From the NCBI RefSeq assembly GCF_005222205.1, contig NZ_CP032349.1, positions 558,001-622,000 of the forward strand: 64,000 nt of DNA, read 5' to 3'. The stretch's first letter is position 1. Every line of letters starts with the position of its first letter. The DNA comes from Azospirillum brasilense. Its GTDB lineage: Bacteria > Pseudomonadota > Alphaproteobacteria > Azospirillales > Azospirillaceae. The notes beneath the pieces are model-generated. The model saw only the letters and a program-made list of their open reading frames with translations, made no database searches and was not told the DNA's origin. The position numbers and the translations under genes are program-made. This document shows, one piece after another, positions 24,450 through 33,060 of the stretch.

Positions 24450-25475
24450 ATGCCTCCGTCCCATCCTTCCGACGACGACCGCGTGACCGAAGAGGCGGCG
24501 GACTGGTGCCTGCGCCTGCAAGCGGAGGAGGCGAGCGACGCCGACCGGGCCGCTTTCGAGCGCTGGTGCCGGGAGGACCCGCGCCATGTGGCGGAATTCG
24601 ACGCGATGCGGGAACTCTGGGGTCTGTCCGCCGGATTGCGGCCGCGGGTGACCGCAAGCCTTGCCGTCGTGCCCACTCCGGAAGCGGCGCGGCCTGCGCC
24701 TGTGCGCGGACGGGGTTCGGACGCCGTTGCCGTCCGAACCCCGGGACGGCGGCGGCGCTGGGCCTTGGCGGCCGGCATCGCGGCGGTCCTGGCCGTCGGC
24801 TGGCCGGTGGGCTGGTCGTTCGGCCTGCTGCCCGGCACGGTGGACGTCTTCCTCGGCGGCGACCGGCACCGCGTGGTCGATCTGCCGGACGGCTCGACGG
24901 TGGACCTGAACGTCCGCACCACCCTGTTCTACGCCCAGTTCCGCGACCGCCGCAGCGTGCTGATGGACCGTGGCGAGGCCTACTTCGCGGTCGCGGGCGA
25001 TGCCGCGCGGCCCTTCACCGTCTTCACCGCCGCCCATCGGGTCCGGGTGACGGGAACCAAGTTCAATGTCTGGGCCAACGACGGCGAGCTGGCCGTGACG
25101 CTGGCCGAAGGGGCGGTGACCGTGAGCGCCGCTGCCGCGGCGGGGGAGGAACCCCTGCGGCTGACGCCGGGCCAGCAGGGCCGCTTCGCCCGCGACAGCC
25201 GGTTCGGCAGCGTCGCGCGCGTCGATCCGGCGCGGGTCCTGTCCTGGCGCGAGGGCAAGCTGGTGTTCGACGACATCACCCTGGCCGAGGCGGTCCCGCT
25301 GCTGAACCCCTACCTGTCGCAGCCGCTGCGCTTGGCCGACCGCCGGGTCGGGGCGATGCGCATCGGCGGCGTGTACGACATCGCCGACCTCGATCGCGTG
25401 GTGGCGTCGCTGCCGCGGGTGCTGCCGGTGACGATCGCCGCGAAGGACGGCGCGCTGCTCCTCTCCGCCCGCTGA
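24450..25475 (+). CDS. fecR: FecR family anti-sigma/regulatory protein
   Basis: Inner-membrane signal transducer (341 aa) that senses the loaded outer-membrane receptor through its periplasmic part and controls the FecI sigma factor. The N-terminal cytoplasmic DUF4880-like segment (EEAADWCLRLQAE...FERW) binds sigma. One membrane helix lies around residues 108-128 (WALAAGIAAVLAVGWPVGW). The periplasmic FecR domain follows (D-L-P-D-G-S, R-G-E-A-Y-F-A-V, VTGTKFNV). The ATG at 24450 is chosen, though its ribosome site is distant; GTG at 24483 is possible. fecI is not adjacent but lies beyond fecA, which runs on the opposite strand. Confidence 0.9.
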   Translation: MPPSHPSDDDRVTEEAADWCLRLQAEEASDADRAAFERWCREDPRHVAEFDAMRELWGLSAGLRPRVTASLAVVPTPEAARPAPVRGRGSDAVAVRTPGRRRRWALAAGIAAVLAVGWPVGWSFGLLPGTVDVFLGGDRHRVVDLPDGSTVDLNVRTTLFYAQFRDRRSVLMDRGEAYFAVAGDAARPFTVFTAAHRVRVTGTKFNVWANDGELAVTLAEGAVTVSAAAAAGEEPLRLTPGQQGRFARDSRFGSVARVDPARVLSWREGKLVFDDITLAEAVPLLNPYLSQPLRLADRRVGAMRIGGVYDIADLDRVVASLPRVLPVTIAAKDGALLLSAR

Positions 25476-25500
25476 GACCGCAGGGTCACCAGCGGGCCGG

Positions 25501-27918
25501 TCACCAGCGGTAGGACAGGGTCGCCAGCACCGCCCGCCGGTTGCCGAAGAAGACCGAATCCTCATAGAAGCCCGGCGCGAAATAGCGGCGGTCGAACAGG
25601 TTGGTCGCGGTCAGCGTCAGCCCGACCCCGTCGAGCGACGGGCCGAGCCGGTCCAGCTCATAGCCCAGGCTGACATCGACCAGCGTGTAGGCGGGGACGC
25701 GCACGCTGTTCGCGGCGTTGTACGTCGCGCCGACATACCGCATCCCGATGCCGGCGGTCAGGCCGTCGGCCGGCCCGTTTCCGAAACGCTGGCGCAGCCA
25801 GAGCGACGCGGCGTGGCGCGGGACCGAGGCCACCCGCTTTCCGGTCTTGTCGGTGCCGCCGGGGGCGGGGGTGTCGCGGGTGACCCGCGCGTCGGTGTGG
25901 GTGTAGGCCGCCGTCAGATCGGTCGTCTCGCCAATCGGCGTTCGTGCCTCCAGCTCGACGCCGCGCGACCGCGTTTCCCCGGTCTGGGCCAAATAGCCCG
26001 GATGGTCCGGATCGGCGGCGGTGAGGTTGCGCTGCACCGCGCGGAACAGCGAGGCGGTGAACAGCGCGTCGACGCCCTCGGGCCGGTAGCGCAGCCCGGT
26101 TTCGATTTGCGTGCCGCGGCTCGGCGAGAAGGGGCGGCCTTGCGCGTCGCTGCCGCTGGTCGGCTGGAAGGAGGTCGAATAGCCGGCGTAGGGCGTCAGG
26201 CCGTTGTCGAAGCGGTAAGCGAACCCGACGCGCTTGGTGAAGGCGCGGTCGAACTGCGTCGTCTCCACCGGCACGCTGTCGGACAGGCGGCCACGGGTGC
26301 CGCTTGTGCTCCAGTCCAGCCGCCCGCCGAGCGTCACGCGCCAGCCGCCGACGGCGATCTCGTCCTGGAGATAGAGGCCGCTCTGGCGGATGCGGTCGGT
26401 CAGGTCGTTGAGAAGGGCCGCGTCCCAGGCGTAGGGGCCGCCATAGACCGGGGCGAAGACGTCGATCGGGTTGGCCACCGTGCCGTTCCGCCGCGTTTCA
26501 TGCACCCGGTAGCGGGCGTGATCGATGCCGGCCAGCAGGCTGTGGCGCAGCGGCCCGGTGGTGACGCCGCCTTGCAGGTTGGCGTCGGCGAGCAGGGTGG
26601 AACTGGTTTTGGGCCGGTCCTGCAGCCCGAACCGGTAATAACGGTCCGCCTCCAGCGCGCCGGTGTCCGCCGAACTCCACCGGTAGCCGACGCGGCTGCG
26701 GCTGTGGCGCAGGCTCTGGTGCAGCGTCCAGTCCCCGGTCAGGGCGTGGCGGACCTCGTAGCCGGCCGAGAGGGTGCGCGAGCGGTAGGAGCTCACCCCC
26801 GGATAGCCCAGGAACAGGCTGGAACCGAGCCGGCCGTAAGGGTTGTCCAGCACCGTGCCCGACACCGGGAAGCTCTGCTCCGCTCCCATCTTGCGGAAGT
26901 CGAGAAGGCTGGCGAGCAGGGTGATCTCGGTGCCCTCGCCGGCCGACCAGGACAACGCGGGGGCGACATAGAGGCGGTCGTCCGGCGTGTGGTCGACCTG
27001 CGTGCCGCTGCGCCGCGACAGCGCCGTCAGCCGGTAGCGCAGCGATCCCCCGGCGTCGATGCGGTCGCTGAGGTCGGCGGTGACCTGCCGCCGGTCATGG
27101 CTGCCGCCCTGGAGCTGGAGCCGGTGGAGCGGGTCGCCGGTCGGGCGCTTGCTGGTCAGGGTGATGGCGCCGCCGGGTGGCATCGCGCCGTAGATGGCGG
27201 AGGCCGGTCCCTTCAGCACCTCCACCCGCTCCACGCCGAAGGGCTCGTACTCCAGCCCATAGGGGTTGTAGCCGCTGCGCAGCCCGTCGATCAGGACGGC
27301 ATCGGAACTCTGGCGGAAGCCGCGGATGTAGACGTCGATGGCGCCCTGGCCCCCGGGATAGTCGATGGGGCGCACTCCGGCGCTGTAGGCCAGCGCGCCG
27401 TTGATGTCCTGGACGTCGCGCTGGTCGAGATCGGCCCGCGTGACGACCGAGAGCCCCTGCGGCAGGTCTTCGACGGGGGTTTCGGTGCGGCCGACGCTGC
27501 GGTCGGGACTAGCGAGGCTCGCCGTCCGCCCGCTTTGCGGCGGCCGGCCCTCCACCCTCAGGGCGGGCAGGACGTCGGCGGTCTCCGGCGGCCGACCGAT
27601 CGTCACCATCCGGTCCTGCAGATCGAAGGACAGGCCGGTCCCGGCCAGCAGCCGGGCGAGGGCCGCCGCCGGGGCCATCCGTCCCGACAGGGCGCGCGAC
27701 CGGCGGTCCGACACGCTGTCCGGGCTGTAGAGGACTTGCAGACCGGTTTGCTGGCCGAAGCGGGTCAGCGCCTCGCCGAGGGGAAGGGCCGGAATCGCCA
27801 GCGGCCTGTCGTGGTCCGCGGGTTGCGCGGAACCGGACAGGGCGGCGGGTGGCGCCGCAAGCACCGACCAGCCGAGCGCCAGCCCGCCGAGCAGAGGGCC
27901 TGCAAGGCGCGGAGTCAT
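25501..27918 (-). CDS. FecA-type TonB-dependent siderophore receptor with STN signalling domain
   Basis: Outer-membrane transducer-receptor, 805 aa. After the signal peptide (cut near residue 30) comes an STN domain (about 38-90: LAIPALPLGEALTRFGQQTG and the following LLAGTGLSFDL), which contacts FecR. Then the plug (EDLPQGLSVVTRADLDQRD, VERVEVLKGPASAIYG) and a barrel ending TLSYRW. This receptor both imports ferric siderophore and triggers its own expression through FecR/FecI. It converges on fecR (26 nt between stops) and is divergent from fecI, with a Fur-like box in the shared promoter region. The ligand is unknown; plug and barrel closely resemble the receptor at 20239-22485. Confidence 0.95.
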   Translation of the reverse strand: MTPRLAGPLLGGLALGWSVLAAPPAALSGSAQPADHDRPLAIPALPLGEALTRFGQQTGLQVLYSPDSVSDRRSRALSGRMAPAAALARLLAGTGLSFDLQDRMVTIGRPPETADVLPALRVEGRPPQSGRTASLASPDRSVGRTETPVEDLPQGLSVVTRADLDQRDVQDINGALAYSAGVRPIDYPGGQGAIDVYIRGFRQSSDAVLIDGLRSGYNPYGLEYEPFGVERVEVLKGPASAIYGAMPPGGAITLTSKRPTGDPLHRLQLQGGSHDRRQVTADLSDRIDAGGSLRYRLTALSRRSGTQVDHTPDDRLYVAPALSWSAGEGTEITLLASLLDFRKMGAEQSFPVSGTVLDNPYGRLGSSLFLGYPGVSSYRSRTLSAGYEVRHALTGDWTLHQSLRHSRSRVGYRWSSADTGALEADRYYRFGLQDRPKTSSTLLADANLQGGVTTGPLRHSLLAGIDHARYRVHETRRNGTVANPIDVFAPVYGGPYAWDAALLNDLTDRIRQSGLYLQDEIAVGGWRVTLGGRLDWSTSGTRGRLSDSVPVETTQFDRAFTKRVGFAYRFDNGLTPYAGYSTSFQPTSGSDAQGRPFSPSRGTQIETGLRYRPEGVDALFTASLFRAVQRNLTAADPDHPGYLAQTGETRSRGVELEARTPIGETTDLTAAYTHTDARVTRDTPAPGGTDKTGKRVASVPRHAASLWLRQRFGNGPADGLTAGIGMRYVGATYNAANSVRVPAYTLVDVSLGYELDRLGPSLDGVGLTLTATNLFDRRYFAPGFYEDSVFFGNRRAVLATLSYRW

Positions 27919-27977
27919 TCAGAACTCGCGCAACGAATACTAGAAATCACCTCGGGAATTTCTGCCGTTTCCTCATT

Positions 27978-27998
27978 TGCAAATGACTGTCAGTTGCA
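27978..27998. promoter_or_regulatory. Near-perfect 21-nt palindrome, candidate Fur box between fecA and fecI
   Basis: Arms TGCAA and TTGCA enclose an inner TGAC-T-GTCA palindrome, leaving a single mismatched pair. It lies 59 nt from the fecA start and 75 nt from the fecI start, so one site could repress both. Shape and TGC...GCA ends agree with the box at 1350-1370. Confidence 0.55.
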
Positions 27999-28072
27999 TT
28001 AGCTTGCGACGGCTTGTCAAGCCTTGGGGATTGCCGCCCCGCCGCGGCGTCGCTTTGCACAAGGATCGTCCC

Positions 28073-28606
28073 ATGCGACCGGTAGGAACCGCCGAGAACC
28101 AGACGCTGACCGATGTCTTCACGACGCATCGGCGGTCGCTGATCGGTGTGGCCGAACGGATCACCGGGTGCCGCCACCACGCCGAGGATGTGGTTCAGGA
28201 CGCCTTCGTGAAGCTGCTGGGAACGGAGTCGACCAGTTCCATCCGGGCCAAGGCGGGCTACCTGATGATGGTCGTGCGCAATCTGGCGATCGATCATTAC
28301 CGCCGGAAGGGCCTGGAATCGCGCCTGCTGGCGGCGGAGGAGGAAGGGCAGGCGGTGAGCACGCCGGAAGCGGCCTCGCCGGAAAGCGTGAACGTGAACC
28401 GCCAACTCCTGCAAACGCTCGAATCGGCGCTGGCCGACCTGCCGGAACGCACCCGCTACGCCTTCGAGATGCACCGGATCCACGGCCACAGCCAGAAGGA
28501 CATCGCGGAGTCCCTCGGCGTGTCGCCGACGCTGGTCAATTTCATGATTCGCGATGCGCTGGTTCACTGCCGCAAGGCGATGAAGCGGGCCGACCCGTCG
28601 CCCTGA
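28073..28606 (+). CDS. fecI: FecI-type ECF RNA polymerase sigma factor
   Basis: Iron-starvation ECF sigma factor (177 aa). Region 2 is visible as HHAEDVVQDAFVKLL and the MMVVRNLAIDHYRRK helix; region 4 as GHSQKDIAESLGVSPTLVNF followed by IRDALVHCRKAM. The ATG at 28073 has AAGGA 7 nt upstream. It is divergent from the FecA-type receptor, with a Fur-like box between, so it should be made only in iron limitation and activated by the FecA-FecR signal. Candidate targets are the two matching promoters at 22551-22580 and 24320-24349 (inference). The downstream gene of unknown function starts 173 nt later on the same strand. Confidence 0.92.
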   Translation: MRPVGTAENQTLTDVFTTHRRSLIGVAERITGCRHHAEDVVQDAFVKLLGTESTSSIRAKAGYLMMVVRNLAIDHYRRKGLESRLLAAEEEGQAVSTPEAASPESVNVNRQLLQTLESALADLPERTRYAFEMHRIHGHSQKDIAESLGVSPTLVNFMIRDALVHCRKAMKRADPSP

Positions 28607-28779
28607 GGTGGGGGGCGGGGCCGACCGTGATGGTCGCTTGACCTGTGGCCCGGCAACGGCGTTACCTTACCCGGATCGGACCGGGCGGGGGCCAGATCGG
28701 GGATGCCGCGCGCTGGTCCGCCCGAGTTGGCTTCGCGGACCGGATGGACGGTTGCCGCTTTCCTGGAGACCGCCCGCCC

Positions 28780-29715
28780 GTGACGCAAGCCTTCCTCCGT
28801 TCGCCGACGGACGCCGAAACGCCGCTGGACCGCCAGTTGCGGCTCTGGCAGGACCACCGCCGCCTGGTTCCGCCCGACGAGCGGATGCGCGCCCTGACGG
28901 AGCGGTGGCTCGGCCCCCACCTCGCCGCTCTGGAAGCGCTGATGCTGGAACTGCGCCATGGCGTCGACCAGGATCGGGAGGAGGGCCGGCTGACCTTCCC
29001 GAAGCGCCGCTACCCTTATCCGAAGGGATTCTGCCGCGAAATCAGCGACGCCGTCTTCGAGCGGCTGCGCCGGCGGATCGCCGCCCCGGACACGCCGGTC
29101 ACGCAGGCTCTGGCGGCCTTCGTCCGCGACGGCGGGCGCCTGTCGCCGATCTGGGGGGCGCTGCGCGGCAGCTACTTCCAGAACGCCATGCAGATGGGCG
29201 CCCTCTACGTCGACGCCGCCAACGACACCGTGACCGTCACCAAGCCCAAGGTCGAGATCCTGCCCCTGGAGACGAGCGGACTCGAACCGGTCGTCGAGGT
29301 GGCCCATTTCGCCCGGATCGCCCAGGTCTACTGGGGCGGCACCGTCTGGCCGAACACCCTGTTCCCACGGCTGGCGCCGGCCTTGCCCATCCTCTACATC
29401 GACCCGGACGGGCGTCCCCACCTGCACCCGGACAGCCTTGGGGTCTTTGCCGAGAACATGGCCGGCGGCTGCCGGTCGGCCCTGGCCTTCCTGGAACAGG
29501 AACGGGACAACGGGCGCGTGTTGCCGGCCGATGTCGCAGCGGCGCTCGCCCCGTGGCGGACGCATGGCCCCTGGTTCGAGGAACAGTGCCCGACACCGGA
29601 CTGGGACCGGCTTCGCGCCTGTTTCGCCCAGGCGGCCGATCCGCAGGGGCCGTACCGCTCGGTCCAGGGGTTTGTCGGCATGATGGATGCGGTCAAGCGC
29701 GTGGCGGGGGCGTAA
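28780..29715 (+). CDS. Uncharacterised protein downstream of fecI
   Basis: I do not recognise this 311-aa protein. It looks soluble: no signal peptide or membrane helix, a charged helical N-terminal third, and a central conserved-looking stretch (SPIWGALRGSYFQNAMQMGA, then DTVTVTKPKVEILPL). There is a Trp/Pro-rich segment, YWGGTVWPNTLFP, and a C-terminal helical part. The GTG at 28780 has a GGAGA site about 11 nt upstream; an ATG at 28744 is an alternative. Codon use matches its neighbours, so it is a genuine gene. It lies after fecI on the same strand and before the aromatic island, so a role in iron/siderophore metabolism is possible but unsupported. Confidence 0.7.
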   Translation: MTQAFLRSPTDAETPLDRQLRLWQDHRRLVPPDERMRALTERWLGPHLAALEALMLELRHGVDQDREEGRLTFPKRRYPYPKGFCREISDAVFERLRRRIAAPDTPVTQALAAFVRDGGRLSPIWGALRGSYFQNAMQMGALYVDAANDTVTVTKPKVEILPLETSGLEPVVEVAHFARIAQVYWGGTVWPNTLFPRLAPALPILYIDPDGRPHLHPDSLGVFAENMAGGCRSALAFLEQERDNGRVLPADVAAALAPWRTHGPWFEEQCPTPDWDRLRACFAQAADPQGPYRSVQGFVGMMDAVKRVAGA

Positions 29716-29780
29716 CGATTCACACGGCGCGCCAAGCCCAGACCTGTTTACGGATCGGTGCCCCGAGGGTAAGCTGGCGC

Positions 29781-29798
29781 CATTGAGTTTTGCTATGG
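29781..29798. promoter_or_regulatory. T-N11-A motif upstream of the double-HTH lysR gene
   Basis: CATTGAGTTTTGCTATGG, 38 nt before the lysR ATG, matches sites at 40872 and 43656 and, in reverse complement, the consensus TAT-N3-AAAA-N3-AATG (first T is C here). It is a candidate autoregulatory site. Confidence 0.45.
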
Positions 29799-29835
29799 CC
29801 GCTCCGGCAGCGGTGCTGTGGAGCAGGACGATCCG

Positions 29836-31062
29836 ATGAACGGCATTCCCAACATCCGGCATCTGCGGGCGTTCCGCGAGGTGGCGCGGCGCGGCAGCAT
29901 CAGCCAGGCGGCGGAGCATGTGCATCTGTCCCAGCCCGCCATCACCCAGGCCATCGCCAAGCTGGAGGAGGAGGTCGGCACCCCCCTGTTCGAGCGGCGG
30001 CCGGACGGCATGGCGGTGTCGGCCATGGGCGTGCTGTTCCTCGACCGCGTGGAGCGCGCGCTGGACCGCCTGCGCACCGGCACGCGCGAGGCGGTCCGCA
30101 TCGGCGGGCGCAAGGGCGGCCTGCGCGGTGTCGCCGACTTTGACCAGCTATTGACGGCGGCGCAGATCCGCGCGCTGGCCGCGGTCGCCGACGCCGGCAA
30201 TTTCAGCCTCGCCGCGCGCACCGTCGGCATCTCCCAACCCACCCTGCACCGCGCCGCCCGCGATCTGGAACGGCTGGCGGGCATGGCGCTGTTCGCGCGG
30301 ACGGCCGCCGGCATCGCGCTCACCCCCGCCGCCAAGGCGCTGGTCCAGCATGTGAAGCTGGCGATCACGGAGCTGGAGCAGGGGTTCGCGGAGGTCGGCG
30401 AGGGGCTGGGCGATGACACCGCCCGCATCGTCGTCGGCAGCATGCCGCTGTCGCGCCCCTTCATCCTGCCGACCGCCGTGAACGCGCTGGTGCGCGAACG
30501 TCCGGATGTCCAGTTCGACGTGCTCGACGGCCCCTACGACGACCTACTGCACGGGCTGCGCCACGGCGAGATCGACGTGCTGATCGGCGCGCTGCGCGAT
30601 CCGTTGCCCATCGACGACGTCGTTCAGGAACCCTTGTTCGAGGACCCGCTGGTCGTGGTGGCGCGCGCCTTCCACCCGCTGTCGCGTCGGCCGACGCTGA
30701 CGCTGGAGGAGCTGGCGGGGTGCCAATGGGTGGTCCCACGGCGCGGCACGCCGACGCGCGACCGGTTCGAGGCGCTGTTCGCCGACGCCCCGCCGCGCGG
30801 GCTGGTCGAGACCAGCTCCCAGATCCTGGTGCGCGGCCTGCTGCTGGGCAGCGACCGCCTGACCCTCATCTCGGCGCACCAGATCCGGCATGAGCACGAG
30901 TTGGGGCTGCTGGTCATCCTGCCCGTGGAGCTGGCCAACACCGAGCGGACCATCGGCCTCACCGTGCGCCGGGGGTGGCGCCCGACCGCGACGCAGGCGC
31001 ATTTTCTCGACCTGCTGCGCGCGGCCGGAAAGCAGGCCGTCTCGCCGGTTCCCCGCCCCTGA
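29836..31062 (+). CDS. LysR-type regulator with two tandem HTH domains
   Basis: Unusually long LysR protein (408 aa versus ~300). Residues 7-66 form one LysR winged HTH (RHLRAFREVARRGSISQAAE, then LSQPAITQAIAKLEEEVG). Residues 107-166 form a second (AQIRALAAVADAGNFSLAA, then ISQPTLHRAARDLERLAG). An ordinary effector domain follows (from about 190). The ATG at 29836 has AGGAC 7 nt upstream. It precedes the DUF1932 gene on the same strand and starts the PCA-catabolic island. A shared T-N11-A motif occurs before itself, the next gene, the ligJ/ligC divergent region and the ABC operon, so it is probably the pathway activator (inference). Two DNA-binding domains could let it hold two sites. Confidence 0.9.
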   Translation: MNGIPNIRHLRAFREVARRGSISQAAEHVHLSQPAITQAIAKLEEEVGTPLFERRPDGMAVSAMGVLFLDRVERALDRLRTGTREAVRIGGRKGGLRGVADFDQLLTAAQIRALAAVADAGNFSLAARTVGISQPTLHRAARDLERLAGMALFARTAAGIALTPAAKALVQHVKLAITELEQGFAEVGEGLGDDTARIVVGSMPLSRPFILPTAVNALVRERPDVQFDVLDGPYDDLLHGLRHGEIDVLIGALRDPLPIDDVVQEPLFEDPLVVVARAFHPLSRRPTLTLEELAGCQWVVPRRGTPTRDRFEALFADAPPRGLVETSSQILVRGLLLGSDRLTLISAHQIRHEHELGLLVILPVELANTERTIGLTVRRGWRPTATQAHFLDLLRAAGKQAVSPVPRP

Positions 31063-31090
31063 GCGGCCATTCAAAACGCGCAGCGAGCGC

Positions 31091-31107
31091 TATTCAAAAA
31101 ATGGATA
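31091..31107. promoter_or_regulatory. T-N11-A motif upstream of the DUF1932 dehydrogenase gene
   Basis: TATTCAAAAAATGGATA lies 102 nt before the gene and shares its first nine bases with the copies at 41101 and 43755. The 3' half is divergent, making this the weakest of the copies on that side. GAATGGCGCC, also seen beside the 43755 copy, follows at 31123. Confidence 0.4.
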
Positions 31108-31208
31108 GGGTGGTCTGTCATTGAATGGCGCCGCCAACCTGCCGGCGTGCTAGTCCTGCCCGTTGGAGGGGAGCTGGACTCCCAGCGCACGGACGGGTGG
31201 GGGCGGCG

Positions 31209-32129
31209 ATGACTTTGCAGAATCGGCGGGTGGCCAAGGTGGCCTTCATCGGCTTCGGGGAGGCGGCGTCGGCCTTTTGCTCCGGCTGGCGGGGCGCCGG
31301 GCTGACCGACACGGTTGCCGCCTTCGACATCAAGACCGGGTCTGCCGACGGGGTGGTGCGCGCCCGCAAATGGGCCGATTACGTGGCGGCGGGTGTGACC
31401 GGCGCCGAGCGGGTGGAGGACGCCTTGGCCGGGGCCGCGCTGGTCTTCTCGCTGGTCACCGCCGATCAGGCGCAGGCCGCCGCCCGCAACGCCGCCGCCC
31501 ATCTCGCGCCCGGCGCGCTGTTCTTCGACGGCAACTCCTGCGCGCCCGGCACCAAGCGGGAGTCGGCGCAGGCGGTCGAGGCGGCGGGCGGGCGCTACGT
31601 CGATCTGGCGGTGATGGCGCCGGTCCATCCGAAACTCCACAAGACGCCGCTGCTGGTCGCCGGCCCGCACGCCGCTGCGGCTTTGGACGCCCTGTCGGCC
31701 CTGGAGATGAGCGCCAGGGAGGCGCCGGGACCGGTCGGCACCGCCTCCTCCATCAAGATGATCCGCAGCGTCATGATGAAGGGTCTGGAGGCGCTGTTCC
31801 TCGAATGCGTGCTGGCCGGGCGCAAGGCCGGGGTGGACGAGGTGGTGCTGGAGTCCCTGGACGTCACCTATCCCGGTTTCGGCTTCAAGGAGCGCGCCGC
31901 CTACATGCAGGAGCGCGTCATGACCCACGGAGTCCGCCGTGCCGCCGAAATGCGCGAGGTCGCGCGCACCGTCGATGAACTGGGATTGGCCGGCGGCATG
32001 GCCCGCGCCGCCGTCGACTGGCAGCAGCGCATCGGCGACCTGAAACTGGACGCCCGCGCCATCGGGGAGGGCGATTACCGGGCGCTCGCCGACGCCATTC
32101 TGGCGCGGCTTGAACCGGTGGAGCGATGA
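31209..32129 (+). CDS. NAD(P)-dependent 6-phosphogluconate-dehydrogenase-like oxidoreductase with DUF1932
   Basis: Beta-hydroxyacid-dehydrogenase-like protein, 306 aa. The N-terminal Rossmann motif GFGEAASAF is at residues 15-23, followed by a nucleotide domain; the C-terminal all-helical DUF1932 domain contains IKMIRSVMMKGLEALFLE and the HGVRRAAEMREVA segment. It should oxidise a hydroxy acid with NAD(P). It sits between the double-HTH LysR and the P450/LigAB genes and carries the same upstream motif as other pathway genes. That suggests it works on a side product or upstream intermediate of PCA catabolism. ligC is already present elsewhere in the island (41254), so it is not needed for that step. 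Confidence 0.8.
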   Translation: MTLQNRRVAKVAFIGFGEAASAFCSGWRGAGLTDTVAAFDIKTGSADGVVRARKWADYVAAGVTGAERVEDALAGAALVFSLVTADQAQAAARNAAAHLAPGALFFDGNSCAPGTKRESAQAVEAAGGRYVDLAVMAPVHPKLHKTPLLVAGPHAAAALDALSALEMSAREAPGPVGTASSIKMIRSVMMKGLEALFLECVLAGRKAGVDEVVLESLDVTYPGFGFKERAAYMQERVMTHGVRRAAEMREVARTVDELGLAGGMARAAVDWQQRIGDLKLDARAIGEGDYRALADAILARLEPVER

Positions 32130-32142
32130 GAAACAGCCAGCT

Positions 32143-33060
32143 CTACCCGGCGCGCGCCTCGCGCCGGAAGGCGGCCGGCGTCTTCCCGGTCAGCCTTTTG
32201 AAGACGCGGTTGAAGTAACCGGGGTCCTGAAAGCCCAGCTCATAGGCGATCATCGACACCGGTGCGGCGATGTAGACCAGACGGCGCTTCGCTTCGAGCA
32301 GCAGGCGGTCCTGCACCACCTCGAAGGCGGAGCGGCCGGCGAGATGCCGGCACAGGCGGTTCAGCCGCGATTCCGTGATCCCCAGCGCGTCCGCGTAGCG
32401 CGGGATCGTCCAATGCTCGGTGAAATGGTCCTCGACCAGCGCGCGGAAGCGGGAGAACAGCTCGGTGCGCACGCGCTCCGCCGGGTCGGCGCCGGCCGCC
32501 GCCGCGCGCTGGCGCTCGAGCAGCAGCAGGACGCCGCGCAGCAGCCACTCGCACATCGCCGACCGGCCGAGCTGCGGCCAGCGGAACTCCGTCATCAGCT
32601 GATCGAGCAGCGTGGAGACGCGCGACGCCGCCGCCGGGGCGTCGGTGAAATCGATCAGGCAGGGGCGCAGGAACAGCGCCTCGAACAGCGGCCGGCTCTG
32701 CGCGCTGGCCCCGTCGAACAGCATCACCTCGGCCACCGTCAGCACATAGCCGTGGCTGCCCGGCCGGAACTGGAAGGAATGCACCACCGCCGGGGGAACG
32801 ACGATCACGCAGGGGGCGGCGACCTCCGCCATCCGGTCGTCGATCTGCACGCGCGCCCCGCCGTCGAGCACCGCCACCAGCTGGAACAGCCCGCGGTGGG
32901 TATGGGAGCCGATGCCCCAGTCGTAGAGGCGGCTGCGGCTCTCGATGTCCTCGATGTGGATGAATTCGGCGTCGGTGAGCCGGGCCTCCTCGCCGTAGAG
33001 CGCGAACAGCGGCACTGAGCCGGACCGTGTGTGCGCCGTCCCCTCCGCCGCCTGGTCCAT
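32143..33060 (-). CDS. AraC family regulator, PobR-like
   Basis: Regulator of 305 aa with an N-terminal cupin sensing domain (HTHRGLFQLVAVLDGGARV, and V-V-P-P-A-V-V-H-S-F-x-F) and a C-terminal AraC DNA-binding domain (second helix pair around SMIAYELGFQDPGYFNRVFK, then G-K-T-P-A-A-F-R). This layout is that of AraC-type PobR regulators, which respond to 4-hydroxybenzoate. The ATG at 33058-33060 has GGGAGGAC. It is divergent from the P450-ferredoxin-reductase operon with a 183-nt gap that holds a direct repeat. The P450 system is therefore its likely target and a (methoxy/hydroxy)benzoate its likely inducer (inference). It ends 13 nt from the DUF1932 stop. Confidence 0.87.
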   Translation of the reverse strand: MDQAAEGTAHTRSGSVPLFALYGEEARLTDAEFIHIEDIESRSRLYDWGIGSHTHRGLFQLVAVLDGGARVQIDDRMAEVAAPCVIVVPPAVVHSFQFRPGSHGYVLTVAEVMLFDGASAQSRPLFEALFLRPCLIDFTDAPAAASRVSTLLDQLMTEFRWPQLGRSAMCEWLLRGVLLLLERQRAAAAGADPAERVRTELFSRFRALVEDHFTEHWTIPRYADALGITESRLNRLCRHLAGRSAFEVVQDRLLLEAKRRLVYIAAPVSMIAYELGFQDPGYFNRVFKRLTGKTPAAFRREARAG

